Below are positions 44,913 to 55,821 of a stretch of DNA of 64,000 nt, piece by piece. Origin of the DNA: Kalaharituber pfeilii (taxonomy: Eukaryota; Ascomycota; Pezizomycetes; Pezizales; Pezizaceae); the NCBI GenBank assembly GCA_015179045.1, contig WHUZ01000049.1, positions 248,001-312,000 of the forward strand. Reading direction: 5' to 3'. Every line of letters begins with the position of its first letter. Position 1 is the first letter of the stretch. The notes below the pieces were generated by a model. The model had not been told where the DNA came from and did no database searches. It saw only the letters and a program-made list of their open reading frames with translations. A program made the translations under genes and the position numbers.

Positions 44913-46155
44913 TTATACAGCTCTCTCGGGAGTCTCATTATCAGCGATAACAGCCACACCCAGCCCCCGATCAGGGCTCGCCAAAATTACAGCCTCGGTC
45001 CTTCTTGCCCTCAAAAAGTCTGTTATTGCTCGAATCAAGACAAACCACCCAACAATCATGAAGATGTAGCTCAACCATTCATTCTGCGTAATTGTATCGG
45101 TGTTCGCTGCGACTTCGGTAGCAGTATCACCAGCGGCGTCGAACTGATAGTTGTTCGGATCCGATGGCTCTGCCTCTGGTGGAGGGGTTCCCCCGGTAAC
45201 AGTGTCATCTGGTTGCGACCGCATGTAGAATCCATATTGAATAAGCGTGACACCCAATCCTGCCCGAGACCCGTTTTTGGCTGCATGTGAGGAATGAAGC
45301 AGGTATGTTAAGAGGAATCCAACAAGTTGAAACGACATGGAAACTAGGGAATTGTTAGCCTAAAGCCCCCGCATAAAATGAACAATGATACATACTCATT
45401 GCATTCCAGATGAAAGCGAAAAAAGTTCCGACAGGAAGCCCGTCAATGAAGACTTCATCACCTGCCATCCCAGGGGCCATTATTGTAGTTTCCCAAAATG
45501 GTGGTGGAGGGTCTGCCGCAGCTTGTTCATAGCTCTATGGACGCAAAGAATATTAGCATAATCAAAAGCTAAGAATATCTTTTGCGCTCATATTGCTTAC
45601 CGGTAATTGCTCTTCCTCCTCAACACTAGGCTTCGCACTTATATTTGCAAAAACTCCATCATTTCCATTTCCAATGCGGCGTCCAGAAGGGGTAACAGCC
45701 CGAGCAGGTGCCGATGCCTGTACAGAGCTGCTGGCTCCTAAGCGTGATGAAGATGATGTCGAAGTTGGAACAAGAGGTATTGATTCATGAAAGGAGTTTG
45801 AGCTATTTGGCGACCGGCGCAAATCTCTCATATCATGTCCTTCATCATCGCTATCTAAATCGAAGGAATCCTGTAATGTACGGTCGGCCTGGATAACTGA
45901 TTGAAACGAGGGAGGCGGTGAATTTGGTATTGGTTGCGGATACGAATTTTGACGTTGCAGAGAGACCGAATGAGCAACTGTAGGCGACACTGGGTCGTCG
46001 TCGATTCTGTTACCGTGGATATCTCTGGCATCATCGACGTCTTCGGTATTAACCTGTTATAAGCAGAGGGAGTGTTAGCTATCCATTACTTAGCCGCTAT
46101 CGGAGAGGGCTCAAAGCTCAATTTTGCTACGTACCCTCTCGTATCTGGGGCTCAT
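44913..46155 (-). CDS. BSD2: Bsd2/Ndfip-type membrane adaptor for a HECT ubiquitin ligase
   Basis: Four exons: complement(join(44913..45343,45396..45534,45601..46053,46135..46155)), 347 residues. The first exon codes only MSPRYER. Exon 2 is a Ser/Pro-rich cytosolic tail. Exon 3 begins SYEQAAADPPPPFWETTIMA, so a PY-like motif LPSY spans the exon 2/3 junction (residues 157-160). Then come DEVFIDGLPVGTFFAF and three predicted membrane segments: around IWNAMISMSFQLVGFLLTYL, GLGVTLIQYGFYM, and WLSYIFMIVGWFVLIRAI. In yeast Bsd2 sits in Golgi/endosome membranes and recruits Rsp5 to metal transporters and other membrane proteins for vacuolar sorting; the Ndfip proteins do the same for Nedd4. The family match around the first two membrane segments is very strong. 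Confidence 0.9.
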
Positions 46156-49100
46156 GGCTGTTGGATTTGGGCGAATGGAAGTCTATCCGGATGTGTATGT
46201 AATAGGGATAACTTGGGTAGAAAAGAAGTCGGAAAGGACTGCGAGAGTGAAGACGGAAAACAAGCCTAGAACTTGAGGAGGTAAGGTGAGAAGGCTGTGT
46301 GCTAGCAGAAGACGTATCGGTCGGCTACTTAGTAATGCCCGGAGGGGTCAGAAACGGCTAAAGGAGAGAAGAGAGGAAAAGAGATTGACCGTAGCGTAGT
46401 CTGCTGACCTCTGTTGATTTTCCGACTATTCAGGGTACCTGCTGCTTTTTGCTTCTGAAGGCAGGAGAGAGAGGGCGGGGGGGGCGAGGAGAGTTGAGTT
46501 GAGGGGGTTACGCCGTTGGCGGGTTTGAAGCACGAGGGGGGGTGTAACGCAAGCCCAAGGGGGCGGTGCAACTCGCTCCTTGTCAATCTGGCGCTTTGTC
46601 TGTCACGGTTCGCTCGTGGCACTGCAGGGCAGCTCGGAGAAATCTAGTCCAAGCTATGCAGACAAGTAAAGTTCGACGCCCCAAGTTGCTGCAGCAGAAC
46701 GATCCGCGGGATGGAGGCGACCGGCGGCGGGACGGCTTCGCAACGTCCAGGCGGCGGCTCTGGCGGTGGGGGGGAGGAGTGGAGATCCGCAATTTACTTA
46801 GCTCACAGACCGCGTCCGCCCGGCAGCGCACGCGGGACGGTGAATACGCCCGCCCACAGCAGGACTGGTTCCTGCAGCCCTCGTGAGTAATCCGGGGCCG
46901 TCTGATGCTCCGGCCCGCAGGCTGGACCCCGACAGCTAACGCGCCGCGTCACTGAGACACCGGTCGGTGCACTTTCGATATGACATACCGAGCTGGCACT
47001 GCCGCTGCCGCTGCCGCTTACAATCGCAGCTAGCCAACAGCACTCGCACTCCGTCTCGCAATGTAGAGAGTACTTGCGTATACCGGTACCGGTCTGGCTC
47101 GGTGCAGACGCAAGTGCTGCATCCTATGCAGGGTCAAATTCATACGAGAGTTTAGCCATGACTCCGTCTGACATCTTTCCGGTTCCTTAGTAACTATTTT
47201 GCTTCCAAGTGATTACGTCGTATTCTAATTATTTCATCATAGCCGCCCCTTACCCCCAGCTTGCATACGTACTTGCACACCTAGAGTACGGTACTTGCAT
47301 TGCATCAGCCGGAAAAGCATCTTATTCGTCATTGAAGCAAGGCCGATCCGGCGCTAGGCCCCAACGCTTCCCGCGACCTGCCATACCCACACAAGCCTCC
47401 CCCGCTGGAGATCTCCCTCACCAGTCGGCCAAGCCAAGCTACACCTCCACAAACGGGCAACGCAAACGCCACGGCCAACGGGTGGAACATCGAAGAGTCA
47501 AAGTTATCCCAGTCAATGCCTAGGCCGCAGCCTGTACCCGTGCCCCTAATGTTCTCACGGAAATCCACCGTTGAGGATGAAAATGGCGATCACGAGTAGA
47601 AGCCTTTGAAGAAAAAAGACACCTAATTGGCTATAGTGTATTGCAATAGAAAGGAGAGGACAACATAGCTACAGGAAAGAACTAGATCAAAGGATTCGAA
47701 ATTTCGAAAACTACAAGAAAACAAGCACCCTCCAAACATCATAAAACAGAAAACGAAAAAGTTTTGATAAGATATTCCCATTTCACTCATCTACCGGACT
47801 TGAGCAAATATAACTGTTCATAGCCATGAATCATATCATGAGCCAAGCCAAGTAATAAAGATCATTCGAGATTAAACACACGTACACTCATACTATCGCC
47901 ACCTTGTCTCGCTCATCCATCTTCACATATCTTTCCGCTTGTAACCCTCCCCCCAAACTCTCCCAAATCTAATCAAGTAATACTCATAATGCCTCTCCAT
48001 ATCCACTATGACCGTGTGGTTTATAAATCCCATCGCCCGTCTCCCTCCACGCGTATACTCCTTCATACTCGGCAGCATCGGAGAGGGAAGGAAATGGGGG
48101 AAGGTGGACTACATCTGTCATTTTGCATTGACGATGTGCTGACCCAAACCAAGGAATTCTAATTTCGGAATTAAGGCACGCCAGTACAACAATGACGCAC
48201 ATACATGCCACAAATACGCACAACAAGCAAAACACGCCCAGAGTGTAAAATAAGCTATACACTTAAATCAAAAGCTTAACAGGGTAAGCCTTATTACATA
48301 AGCCTAGATGGCGAGAACTGCATACCCAAGCAGCCATTTATATTCCTGAGGCGCTAGAACCAGCCTAATGGTGCAAATTGAAACAGGTGCCAGATTGACC
48401 AAATGGGTGCTTTTATTGTCTACATTGCGCAGGTATGAAACGGATCCCGTGTTAGCCTGCAGCTGCAAAGAGACACGCATGATGCTCCAAGCCAGTCTAT
48501 CGGCATACAAATTGGGAACCGGTAGTAGATAAAAGTTTATAATAAATACATATACCAATATCAGAAGACGTGGCAAAGTATAGGTAGCTCTTGAAGTGTT
48601 CATCGAAGGGCAACCTCCACTGTATATTAACTGATACCGCAGAACTTCTTCTGAGGTTATGACTCCTAGCCATCCCAACGGACATCTTATCGAGTTTAAG
48701 ATCTGCTGCATGCATGCTGTGAACGGAAGCGTAGGCACGTCCTATAGGCCCCGATGAGAATAATACATCTATCGTAAATACCCCTACTTAACTCCAATGC
48801 ACCACAGTGGGGCGAGTGCTCGCTTCGCCAACAGTCTGTGCATGCTGTATCTGGACGGTAGGGACATCCGCTGAGTACAGTTGTGTACGTGCATGCGCCC
48901 GGCTTGCAATTGGCTATGGGGCGGAAAAAAACACACCAACTCGGTTGCTCGCTTCCAATAGACCGCGACAACTCGAAACCCTGAGGAGTATCTAGCCCAG
49001 TTTATAGATTGTGTGTTCCTAGGTTTGCCAAATCCTTGCAAGGCGTCAAATAGGGATAGTTGTTGTGACGGTAAGGCAGCATTGAAATGAATAGACTTCC

Positions 49101-51703
49101 GCATATCATATCTCCTATAAAACATTCTGCAGTACCAGACTCTAAGTGTTTATAGAGTCTGTAGACCGTGTTGTGTAACCCCAGTCAACTAGATATAAAT
49201 TTCTTTTCGGGACAGAGGCTTTTGACAGTGTATTGCAAAGATCAGGGATCTGATAAGATGAAATGTGTGGTTAGAGAGCTAGGCCTACTAAGGCCTTGTA
49301 TGTTCAAAGACCAGAATCCAGAAGCCACTTGAACTAGTCATTGAAACCGTACTCATCACGTGTGTTATAGATATTTGTGTCGTGATCTAGGAGCGAGAAA
49401 TTAATGACAGAGATAATCGATTTGTACTAGTACAGGCCGCATGTCACGCACGTTGAGCCACATCTCCAGGGATTTGTTTCCCCACCACAGTGATGAGTTG
49501 TAGTAGATGCCAATAAAATCGTTATTACAAATATGTGAGCCCTTCAAGTATGTTGCCGCGAAATTCTGGGAATACTAATATGATTGCACAAGAGATGTAC
49601 TGCTTACATAAATAGCATCGGCCAACGTTGCTCACTTTTGACTGGCTTGTTTACAGAAAAAGCAAATAACAGGTTTCAGCTTTGGTCTCACCCGGAGGCG
49701 GGAGCACGTGTCATGCAGGTTCACAACAGGGTCAAATGCCAAGCTTTAGCTAGTGCCGAAGTGTCTTATGGGAAATTTGAAAACGCAGCTAAGATATGTT
49801 TGATGAGAACGACAGCGTCAAGTTTTGCCTGAGGATACATAATAATTGCAGTAGCGGGCACGTATCCCTATCACAGCAGTAAGTCTGCCATAATCTGCGT
49901 TCTGAGTTGATATAATTGGAATATTACGGTAAACATATCGTGGCTGAAAAGTGAAAGAAGACAGCAAGCTTTAGATTTATTGAAACAATCATAGCTGAAA
50001 TAAATTCCCTTAAGCAGATACTTTAGCAGTCGCAACGTATGCATATGTAGCATGTGTACATCCAATCATTCGAAGGTAACAGATGGCCCAGTCAATACTG
50101 TAGATGTAAAGAAATACATCACTTCTGAAGTCCTTCATAACCTAACTAGTTTTTGATGTGCATGATAACTTAGCCTTATCCGGATGCGTGCGTGATCCTA
50201 GCTGTGATCAGCATACGTTACTGCATTTAGCACACTTTTTCGCAGCCCATAATTCAATCCCCAAAGTCATCTAATCAGATTTGAGGTTACAGATGCAGGT
50301 ATACTTCACAACTTCTTTCTCTCCAGCCACGGTGAGTGACAGTTAAAGGGAGGGTGGGTAAGCTCCTGTCAGGAATTTCTGTGCGCTAACAAATTTTTTA
50401 CAAATTTTTCAGCGTTGTGCGAATGGCAGTATTGCTTTTGGGGTAATGTACGAGTAATATCACTTGTAATGCGCATGTTCGTTTAGCCCCCGAGTCTTTA
50501 ATTTCTCAGCAGTGGCCTAAAGGAAGGACTCTGCCCTCGATCTTCAACCGCCCATTGAGCACGCTTAGCAGGTGTGATTCCCTGCTATCAGACCAGAAAT
50601 TCCGATATCTATCTGTTGGCGATCAGACACAAGGCAACGTGCCCATGGGAGGAAGTAAGTGCAGGTGTAGCTGAACTGCAGACCTGTTTCGGCTGGAACA
50701 GTGAGCTGAGAACTGCCCAATTCCAGTATTCAGTTAGAAATTCCATTCCATAGCTTGTTTTTGGTTATCCTGGCGAGGGAAAGGAAGCAGAGGAAAGGAT
50801 GATAGAGCGTGAGCATTGGTAGATTGCGGCATGGGGTGGGTATGTATAATGTAAGGTATGTAAGGTTGGATAGTTCGGAGGGTTGGAGTACTGCTGTTTG
50901 AGCAAAGTCAGACAGAACTTAAGTATGGGTAGAAAGTGACCAAGGATCAACCGAAAAGGATGACTAGGGATCAGGCTAGACTGGGGACGAGTGGGGTGTG
51001 GCTGGTTTTCCATGTTCCCGATTCCTGATCTAGCATGCTTGTGGAGGGGGGAGGAGAAAAAAAAAAAGCAGAATATTGAAATGCCACAAGCATGTATCTG
51101 TGACTTTCCTTCCTCGGCTTCCACACCGATTCCTTATTCCGCAGCCAATTGCAAGGACACACTTACGAGAACAGGGCACACCATAAGTTATCAGGCCAAT
51201 CGTGCCGCCCCACTAGATTTAAGTGCCGCGTTATTCAGTACTACTGGGGCGGCCCTAGTAGAATTAAAATTATAGGTGCCTCAAAGCTTCCACGTTATCG
51301 GACTGCATAATTGCATCAACAGGGCATTGAGGATTAAGATGGGTGTATATAAGCGTACCGTTTGGTAATGGTCATATAGGTACAGCCGTACAAGGATTGT
51401 GAGGATAGCAAACCTGCCCGCCAACATCAAGAAGCTTGTGTGGGCATGTCGCCTTGTTACGCCTTCATGACCGTTGACACTTGAGAGGCTGGGATTGTAG
51501 GTAAGAGCTACATTGTACATACGTACCGCAAATCTGGCGAGCAAGACCCCCCGTCAGTAAAGGGGAAGCTTGCGTAAGGCTGCTAGTTCTATGCAGATGG
51601 AGGCGAGAGAGACATTTCCTAGGTGAAATAGGGGATAGAAGAGATCAGAGTTCGGCTTAACCCGGAAAGTCCGACTGGGGGTCTTGCTCGCCAGATTATG
51701 CGG
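46156..51703. other. Gene desert upstream of the Bsd2-like gene
   Basis: About 5.5 kb. The first few hundred bases should be the promoter of the Bsd2-like gene. A GC-rich patch lies at 46.5-47.1 kb. At 47336-47599 a frame of 88 codons reads like the end of a real protein (listed separately). A short perfect hairpin (AGACTCTA, loop AGTGTTTA, TAGAGTCT) lies at 49137-49160. The rest has only short, unconvincing ORFs. Confidence 0.4.
47336..47599 (+). pseudogene. Orphan coding-like 3' fragment
   Basis: The frame runs from just after a TGA at 47333 to a TAG at 47597. It reads as a Pro/Asn/Thr-rich segment (PYPHKPPPLEISLTSRPSQ, TGNANATANGWNIEESK) and ends SRKSTVEDENGDHE. The composition and acidic end look like the last exon of a fungal regulatory protein rather than chance. 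I found no upstream exons or start codon. It may be a broken or duplicated gene end, or an unrecognised last exon, or chance in GC-rich sequence. Confidence 0.25.
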
Positions 51704-52178
51704 TGCATTTACACCTTGCTATACTGGACGACCAAAATCCAACCCTTTCTGAAGTATAACAAATTTTGCAGGAGTGCCTGCCAGGGGGGTTAAAGGACTT
51801 AGTAAGCCAATTGAGAGATACAATATGCCAGCAGGGTATTCCCTTCTCAATCGCCCAACATTGAATTCAAGATATTGAGAACACTTCAATAACACCACTA
51901 TAACACACAGAAGGTACAAAATAAGTTTCATGGTTGAGGCCTTTGTCCAGTTCAGCTAGTTTGTTTGTATGTAATTTGAATTTAAAAGTCTACTAGCTAG
52001 TAAAATATGTATTCGGACATAGCGCATAATGTGAATTGGTACCCCTGTCCGAATAATACATATTTTACTGGCTAGTATAGTTTTGTTGTCCGGTCCGGTT
52101 TAACTGGGTGTCCGGTATAGCTAGATTTTTTGTATGTAAATTGCAAAAGCCGTCCGGGCATAGCGAGGTATAACTGTA
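51704..52178. mobile_element. Pogo-like miniature element with mutated inverted ends
   Basis: The right end, read inward on the minus strand from 52176, is CAGTTATACCTCGCTATGCC followed by CGGACGGC. This resembles the termini of pogo/Fot1-like fungal transposons and is next to TA (52177-52178). The left end at 51706 reads CATTTACACCTTGCTATACT then GGACGAC. It aligns to the right end with almost only transitions. An internal near-palindrome at 51993-52079 (CTAGTAAAATATGTATTCGG and its inverse) and a directly repeated GTCCRGTWYAGCTAG plus TTGTATGTAA segment add to the structure. The length is about 470 bases with no transposase. A 70-codon ORF on the minus strand (51719-51931) is probably incidental. 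Confidence 0.6.
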
Positions 52179-54245
52179 CTTGAGTGCATGGCGCGAGCTG
52201 TCTTTGGTTCGCAACGCGAGACTACCGGCGTTCTCGGCTATCCGCCATTAATGTTCCGGCAGCAGGTGTGAGCTAGTCTTGCCGTTATGAGCCCCAGTGC
52301 CACCATTGCATGTATGCGACATGTAGTGGTATGAGATGCCGCTAATCGACGGGGTGAGGTGACACACTAGTACTCAGTAGCAATATAACCGGCGAATTTG
52401 CGATACAAATGCTATACCTGTACTCTGCATGTATCGAAGCGACGTAGCAATGAGATACGAGGGGGTGTACTCGTACTATTCAAAGGGTGCATTAAGTATG
52501 GTATCATAGACACAAAGGACATAGTGGGAGAGCTTAAAAAGGCATGCAGCATGGCTCCTAAGACGCATCTGGAAGGGCGCTAGGTCAACTTTGGACGTTT
52601 CCGGGGTTCGGAGCCAAGGTAAGTCAGCGACAAGGGGCCGGATGGTGGTGTCGTTAGGGTCGGGCGCCATTGAGTTTCTTCACCCTGGACGGGCACGAAT
52701 GGCGATAGGCTGCATGGTGTGCTGCTTGCATGGGGGGGGGGGGGGGGGGGGGGGCGACATGGGGCAGGCGCGGCCGCATATCAAGCCAGATACCAGCAGC
52801 GCCGCACTGTTCGAGCGCTGGGAACTGCACCACCGCACCAGGTGCAGACATACCTAGTGACACCGCAGGCAGCATAAGGCAGCACCGCTCGCTCCGGATG
52901 CGCAGCAGCAGAGATAGAGCACGGTACGTACCTCTTAACCTCTTACATCTACCTCCTACTCCCAACCTTACACATACAGATCGCTTCTCAGACTGCGCTG
53001 CTGCTGCTGCCGCCGCCGCCGCTGCTGCTGCTGCTACCAAGCAAGCGTGCACTGCGCGCCCCCCTCCGTCCCACGCTCGCCATACATGCCCCGGGCAGCG
53101 GAGCAAACACGCTGAAGGGCGCATGCCCAGCCAATGGCGGTGCGGCGGGCCTCCTGACCTCGCTGCCTCTGCGTAGAGCTGGCCTGGCCCGCTGCCCCAT
53201 ATCTCGCCCACGCCGATGCCCACGACCACGCCCACCACGCCCACCACGCCCACGCCCACGCCTGCTTACTGTGCCCGCCGCTGTCCTCTGCGTAGATCGT
53301 GCTGCCCTCCTGCCCTCCTGCCCTCCCGCCCTCCCGCCAGCCCGTGCCAGGTGAGGCCAGCATGCCAGCGTGCCAGGCCGACGGGGGCCTCTGACAAAGC
53401 AAGCACCGGCCGACAGCGTGTGGACTCCTCCAGAGCTAAAAGCCCAGTGTCGTAAGATGAGCCAGGCTATAGGCTCTGGCTCTACTGGCTCCCCATTGCC
53501 GCACCCACGCACCAGCAGCAGCAATTACTCTCTTACTGCCAGCGCTGCCCGCCCTTGCCTCCTCTTCTGAAGTCCCTTCCTCTCGCTGCGTCCTCAGTCC
53601 CAATCCTCGCCCCACCCCCCTCCTCACTCGTTCACACGCCGCGCTGCCAGTCAGCCCTGAAGCCATAATCTAGTCGTATCCTGTATCCCTCCCCTTCCAT
53701 TTCCCATTACCTTGCCCATTGCCCGACTCCCCCAATCTCCTCTCCTTGCCCTGGCGTTGCTCTTGCATCCACCCACTCCCACACATTGGCACCCAGCCTT
53801 TCCTGAAGTGAAAAAGAAATTTAAAAAAAAAAAAAAAATTAAAAAAAGCAGCGAGACAAATCTAAAGAAAAAACGAAGGAAAACTCGCTGAAATTCAGAA
53901 GTGAAGCGCCCCCCAGGAGTAGGTGACCTTTCTGTCCACCTTCTCTGAGGTCATCGTCCCATCCAGTCCCTTCCACCCCCCCCCAACCCCACCAGCACCC
54001 TTTACTTATACGCCCCCCATCCCGCAAACCCCGTCATTCTTTCTTTCTCCCGTGTCTTCTTTTCGAGCATTTTCTCGTCGAAGCAGATTCAGGGTTGTTT
54101 AAGGCTGTGGTGCTCTGAAATCGGACAAGGCAGCCCTTACTTCGTCTCGTGTCCTCCGCAAGTAACCTCTTCGCTGGTCTTCGGTCATAGGCTCGCATCG
54201 TCTTCAACTGTTGTCCATATCCCCTTATACTCACCCTTTATCACC
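52179..54245. other. GC-rich region and leader of the Hpc2 gene
   Basis: This contains a run of 22 G (52733-52754), GCT/GCC triplets (52999-53036) and CCCACCACG-type repeats (53219-53260). Overlapping ORFs of up to 201 codons on both strands follow this composition and are not believable genes. From about 53570 to 54245 the + strand is pyrimidine-rich and likely holds the promoter and 5' UTR of the Hpc2 gene. Confidence 0.45.
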
Positions 54246-55821
54246 ATGGCCTCGGGACGCCATTCCTACGGCGGTCCGTCTGACGGGCATGTTCTGATGA
54301 ACCCCATAGCTCCGACAACCACATCACGAAATATGAATGGGGGTGGCAAGTCCGTTACCAGCAAGAGCAAAGTTAATGGTGCTGCAGCTGTCGGTCGTCA
54401 CAGCCTGGGCTCAAACACACCTTCATCTCTGCCAACGCCACAGCAGCAGTACGCCATCCCCCAGAATAACTATCACCAACGCCAAACACCACCCGACATG
54501 GTGGTTGAGAATTTGCCGAATTCGGCCACATCCAATAACAACACACACTACAACCAACACCACATATCACAGTTAATACATCAAAATGTTCCTGCAGGAC
54601 CTGTTACAACAAATACACGAAAATCTAAACCCCCCTATCGCGAAATTATTTCTTTGGATTCTGACACCGAAGAAGCAAATAAAAATGTGAATAATAACAT
54701 GAATAATCCTGCGCCCTCTGGACCGTCCCTTGCTGGATCGAACTCAAGAAACCGGTCATTGCTTGGTCAACATTACGACCCGATCCGCCCGAACCGTGCG
54801 TCTGCATCACCATCAATCTCATCTCTAATTGATCCCCACCCTCCCCCACCACCGGCACCCCCCACTACGTTCCTCAAACCAACAGAGAAACCTTCTGCAC
54901 CACCTGCAATCAAGCCTGATATCGATTCCCCTCCTTTTGAAGTCTCAATCAATGTCACGACCCCTGCTACATCGGCGATACCGGTACCACCTATTGAAAA
55001 AGTTGATAAGCCTGTGAACCAGAGCTCAAAAGAAAGTACTGTGAATCGCTCCCCGAAGGCACCGAAATCGAAAAAAATTGACAACTGCAGCTACTTCATC
55101 CATCCCCCCCCAATCCGGAAACGGATTGCTCTCTCAAATTGATATTTTGGGGAGCGACAATACGGACAAGATCGACATCCCTACTATATACATTCATGTT
55201 CCCCTGAACGGCGAGACAAATAAATATGTCAATTTTGCTAAACTCGCTGAAGAAAAATATGGGCCCTATGCGTTCAACCCCCGTTTAGCCAGAGAGCGTA
55301 TGAGGCTAGCTGATATGTCTGGCGACGAAATGATAGTAGACGGTTCAGAGTCTGAAAGCAATATGGAGGATAAAGGGATGAGCGGAATTGATGGGGAGTC
55401 TACAACGGAAGCAAAACCGAAACGGAAACAGAAGAGGAAAATACAAGACAGTTATGACTCTCAGGACCCATTTATAGATGACTCTGAACTGCTATTTGAA
55501 GAACAGGCCGCAGCAACAAAAGACGGATTTTTCGTCTATAGTGGGCCGCTAATTCCGCAAGGGGAGAAAGTTCAAATTGAAAGGTACAGAAACACACCTC
55601 ATTTATTACAATTTCTTTGTACTGACGAAGTGCTTCCTATGAATAGGGCCGATGGGACAACGAAACGTGGTAGGGGAGGAGGCCGTGCCAGAGGAACTGC
55701 ACGCGGTGGAGCCGCCAAACCTTCTGCGCCACGGAAACAGCGAGTAAACAAGAAAAAATTGGAGAAAGAAAAAGAAGAACGCGAACGACAAACTGCTATA
55801 CAACAAAAGGGAACAGCGTAA
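54246..55821 (+). CDS. HPC2: Hpc2/ubinuclein subunit of the HIRA histone chaperone complex
   Basis: Modelled as join(54246..55035,55091..55821), 506 residues. The N-terminal half is low complexity (Pro/Ser/Asn-rich). The C-terminal half has TIYIHVPLNGETNKYVNFAK, LAEEKYG, and the Hpc2-related domain at about residues 389-420 (DSQDPFIDDSELLFEEQ then TKDGFFVYSGPLIPQGE). This is the signature of Hpc2/ubinuclein, which binds H3-H4 in the replication-independent HIRA complex in the nucleus. The tail is basic with RGG-like repeats (RGRGGGRARGTARGG). The two halves are in different frames. I used a 55-base intron (GTACTG...CTGCAG). A one-base change in the A7 run at 55071-55077 would join them equally well (see findings). 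Confidence 0.82.

Noticed and set aside
49137..49160. Perfect 8-bp stem with 8-base loop
   Set aside because: It is isolated, short, and not next to a gene end or promoter. It is expected by chance at this scale.
51719..51931. 70-codon minus-strand ORF with a signal-peptide-like start
   Set aside because: It lies inside the pogo-like miniature element, begins in a subterminal repeat and has no homology I can name.
52654..53524. ORFs of 201 and 178 codons around G22 and GCC triplets
   Set aside because: The open frames follow the triplet and homopolymer composition, with no conserved motif on either strand.
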